Made by a program: the position numbers and the translations under genes | DNA from: Nitrobacter sp051912485 | Lineage (GTDB): Bacteria; Pseudomonadota; Alphaproteobacteria; Rhizobiales; Xanthobacteraceae | Length of the DNA stretch: 64,000 bases | Direction of reading: 5' to 3' | Assembly: GCF_051912485.1 (NCBI RefSeq) | Contig: NZ_CP196822.1 | Span: 4,026,939 to 4,090,938, forward strand | Shown: positions 63,333 to 64,000 of the stretch, in pieces | Numbering within the stretch: position 1 is the stretch's first letter | How the letters are laid out: the number at the start of each line of letters is the position of its first letter | The notes under the pieces: generated by a model | Database searches by the model: none | What the model was told of the DNA's origin: nothing | Seen by the model: the letters and a program-made list of their open reading frames with translations, nothing else

Positions 63333-64000
63333 CCGGCGTCACCTCTGTCCGCCTTCTCTGCGAGTAGCGCTTGGTTGCCTCGCGATCCGTGGGCCTGCCT
63401 GATCGCGTCCGCGGTGTCCATAAGCGCCGCCGCCGCGCCGCGCGGATCGTTCCAGACGAAGTCGCCTGCAAGGATGAAATCTGCGCCGGATGCCGCGAAG
63501 GTCTGCGCCTCACCGATGCTCGCGGCATAGCCGACGCAGGGCGGTTCGAACAGTTCGGCCCACCATGCCAGCCGGTCCGCGATCGCATCCGTGGACGGCC
63601 GTTCGCCGGTTTTGTCCGGCTCGCCGAACAACACGTAATCCGCTCCGGCCTCGCCCGCGATCATCGAATCGTGGCGCGTCGACAGCCCGCCGACGCCGGC
63701 GATGCGATCGGGTTTCAACGACGGCAACGCTTCCTGCAACGCCTCGATGCCGGTGAGATGCGCGCCGTCGGCGCCGGACCGCGCGACCAGATCGGCGTGG
63801 CCATCCAGCAGAAGCGCGGCGCCGCCGGCCTGGATCGCCGGCGCCAGCGCCTTGATGCGCGATATCAGCGTGCGCGGATCGGCAGCCGAAAGCTGAACCA
63901 GCACAGCGGCGACATCCACGGCCGCGAGCAGCGCGGGCAGCCGCGCCGCCATTTGCGACGGATCATCAACGACTGGAGTCGCGAGATAAAGCCTCGGGAC
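63329..64000 (-). CDS. thiE: Thiamine-phosphate synthase-like protein (5' end beyond window)
   Basis: The reading frame continues to the window edge: upstream of the in-frame Met at 63952 it reads VPRLYLATPVVDDPSQ, the usual ThiE start region, so the gene is cut by the edge. The visible 223 residues are a TIM barrel with LLLDGHADLVARSGADGAHL and GVGGLSTRHD and GADYVLFGEPDKTGERP. It differs from canonical ThiE where VGQ normally follows ADGxH (LTGIE here) and in the pyrophosphate loop, so it may be a paralogue rather than the main thiamine enzyme. It is coupled to the Sel1 gene by ATGA overlap. Confidence 0.75.
   Translation of the reverse strand, partial: VPRLYLATPVVDDPSQMAARLPALLAAVDVAAVLVQLSAADPRTLISRIKALAPAIQAGGAALLLDGHADLVARSGADGAHLTGIEALQEALPSLKPDRIAGVGGLSTRHDSMIAGEAGADYVLFGEPDKTGERPSTDAIADRLAWWAELFEPPCVGYAASIGEAQTFAASGADFILAGDFVWNDPRGAAAALMDTADAIRQAHGSRGNQALLAEKADRGDAG

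Noticed and set aside
1..64000. tRNA, rRNA, prophage, insertion sequence with transposase, or CRISPR array
   Set aside because: I found no cloverleaf, no rRNA motif, no integrase or transposase protein and no regularly spaced repeats. The only mobile-looking DNA is short non-coding repeats.

Overview
The window is high-GC chromosomal DNA from an alphaproteobacterium of the order Rhizobiales. It most resembles the Bradyrhizobiaceae (Nitrobacteraceae): Bradyrhizobium, Rhodopseudomonas, Nitrobacter or Afipia. The grounds are a malonyl-CoA synthetase close to Rhodopseudomonas MatB, a PhyR-NepR-EcfG stress locus, an RcdA-family gene, the rpsP-rimM-trmD-rplS-leuC order, and intergenic palindromic repeats of a kind I know from that family. 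I see no phage, plasmid or transposase genes, no CRISPR array, no tRNA and no rRNA. Species identity is an inference.

Layout. Positions 1-7.1 kb hold a truncated exported-protein start, matB, a cytochrome b plus molybdopterin oxidoreductase pair, sodC, an MFS transporter and leuB. Positions 7.1-18 kb hold asd, leuD, a zincin-like protein, several tiny exported proteins (one extremely histidine-rich), leuC, and the ribosome-maturation block rplS-trmD-rimM-rpsP-ffh read on the minus strand. Positions 18-23.4 kb hold an MBL hydrolase, a SIMPL/GyrI-like pair, and dapF-mtaB. Positions 23.5-29.4 kb are the general stress response locus: an HRXXN sensor kinase, ecfG, nepR, phyR and small stress-type membrane proteins. 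Malate synthase G follows. Positions 31.8-40.9 kb are a complete sulfate uptake and activation region: cysNC and cysD diverge from cysG-cysH-sbp-cysTWA. Positions 41-64 kb are mixed housekeeping genes: CAP lipoprotein, 3-hydroxybutyrate dehydrogenase, polysaccharide flippase, DsbD-like protein, YqgE, a large EAL/GGDEF protein, quinone oxidoreductase, DUF1192, RcdA, L31, an ABC exporter, a MotA/OmpA pair, an RND pump, an inositol-phosphatase family enzyme, a Sel1 protein and a ThiE-like protein cut by the window end.

Main findings. (1) On the minus strand just beyond phyR is an unannotated transcription unit. It has an exact EcfG-type promoter (GGAAC, 16 bases, CGTT), a stem-loop with a C-rich 18-base loop, and an intrinsic terminator with six T. 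This is the architecture of the stress-response small RNA GsrN of Caulobacter. (2) The same promoter motif precedes the histidine-rich exported protein (17-base spacer) and the DUF883 gene (16-base spacer), and a near match precedes phyR, so several genes here probably form one EcfG regulon. (3) A second small-RNA candidate at about 50493-50591 has two perfect hairpins, a CCTCCC linker and a strong terminator. (4) Two copies of a 167-168 bp double-hairpin element (10992-11158 and 40935-41102) keep their stems while their inner sequence has changed. One copy supplies the stop codon of cysA, and a different repeat family supplies the stop codon of sodC.

Start codons were chosen from Shine-Dalgarno spacing, overlaps with neighbours and known protein N-termini. 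Many differ from the longest open frame.
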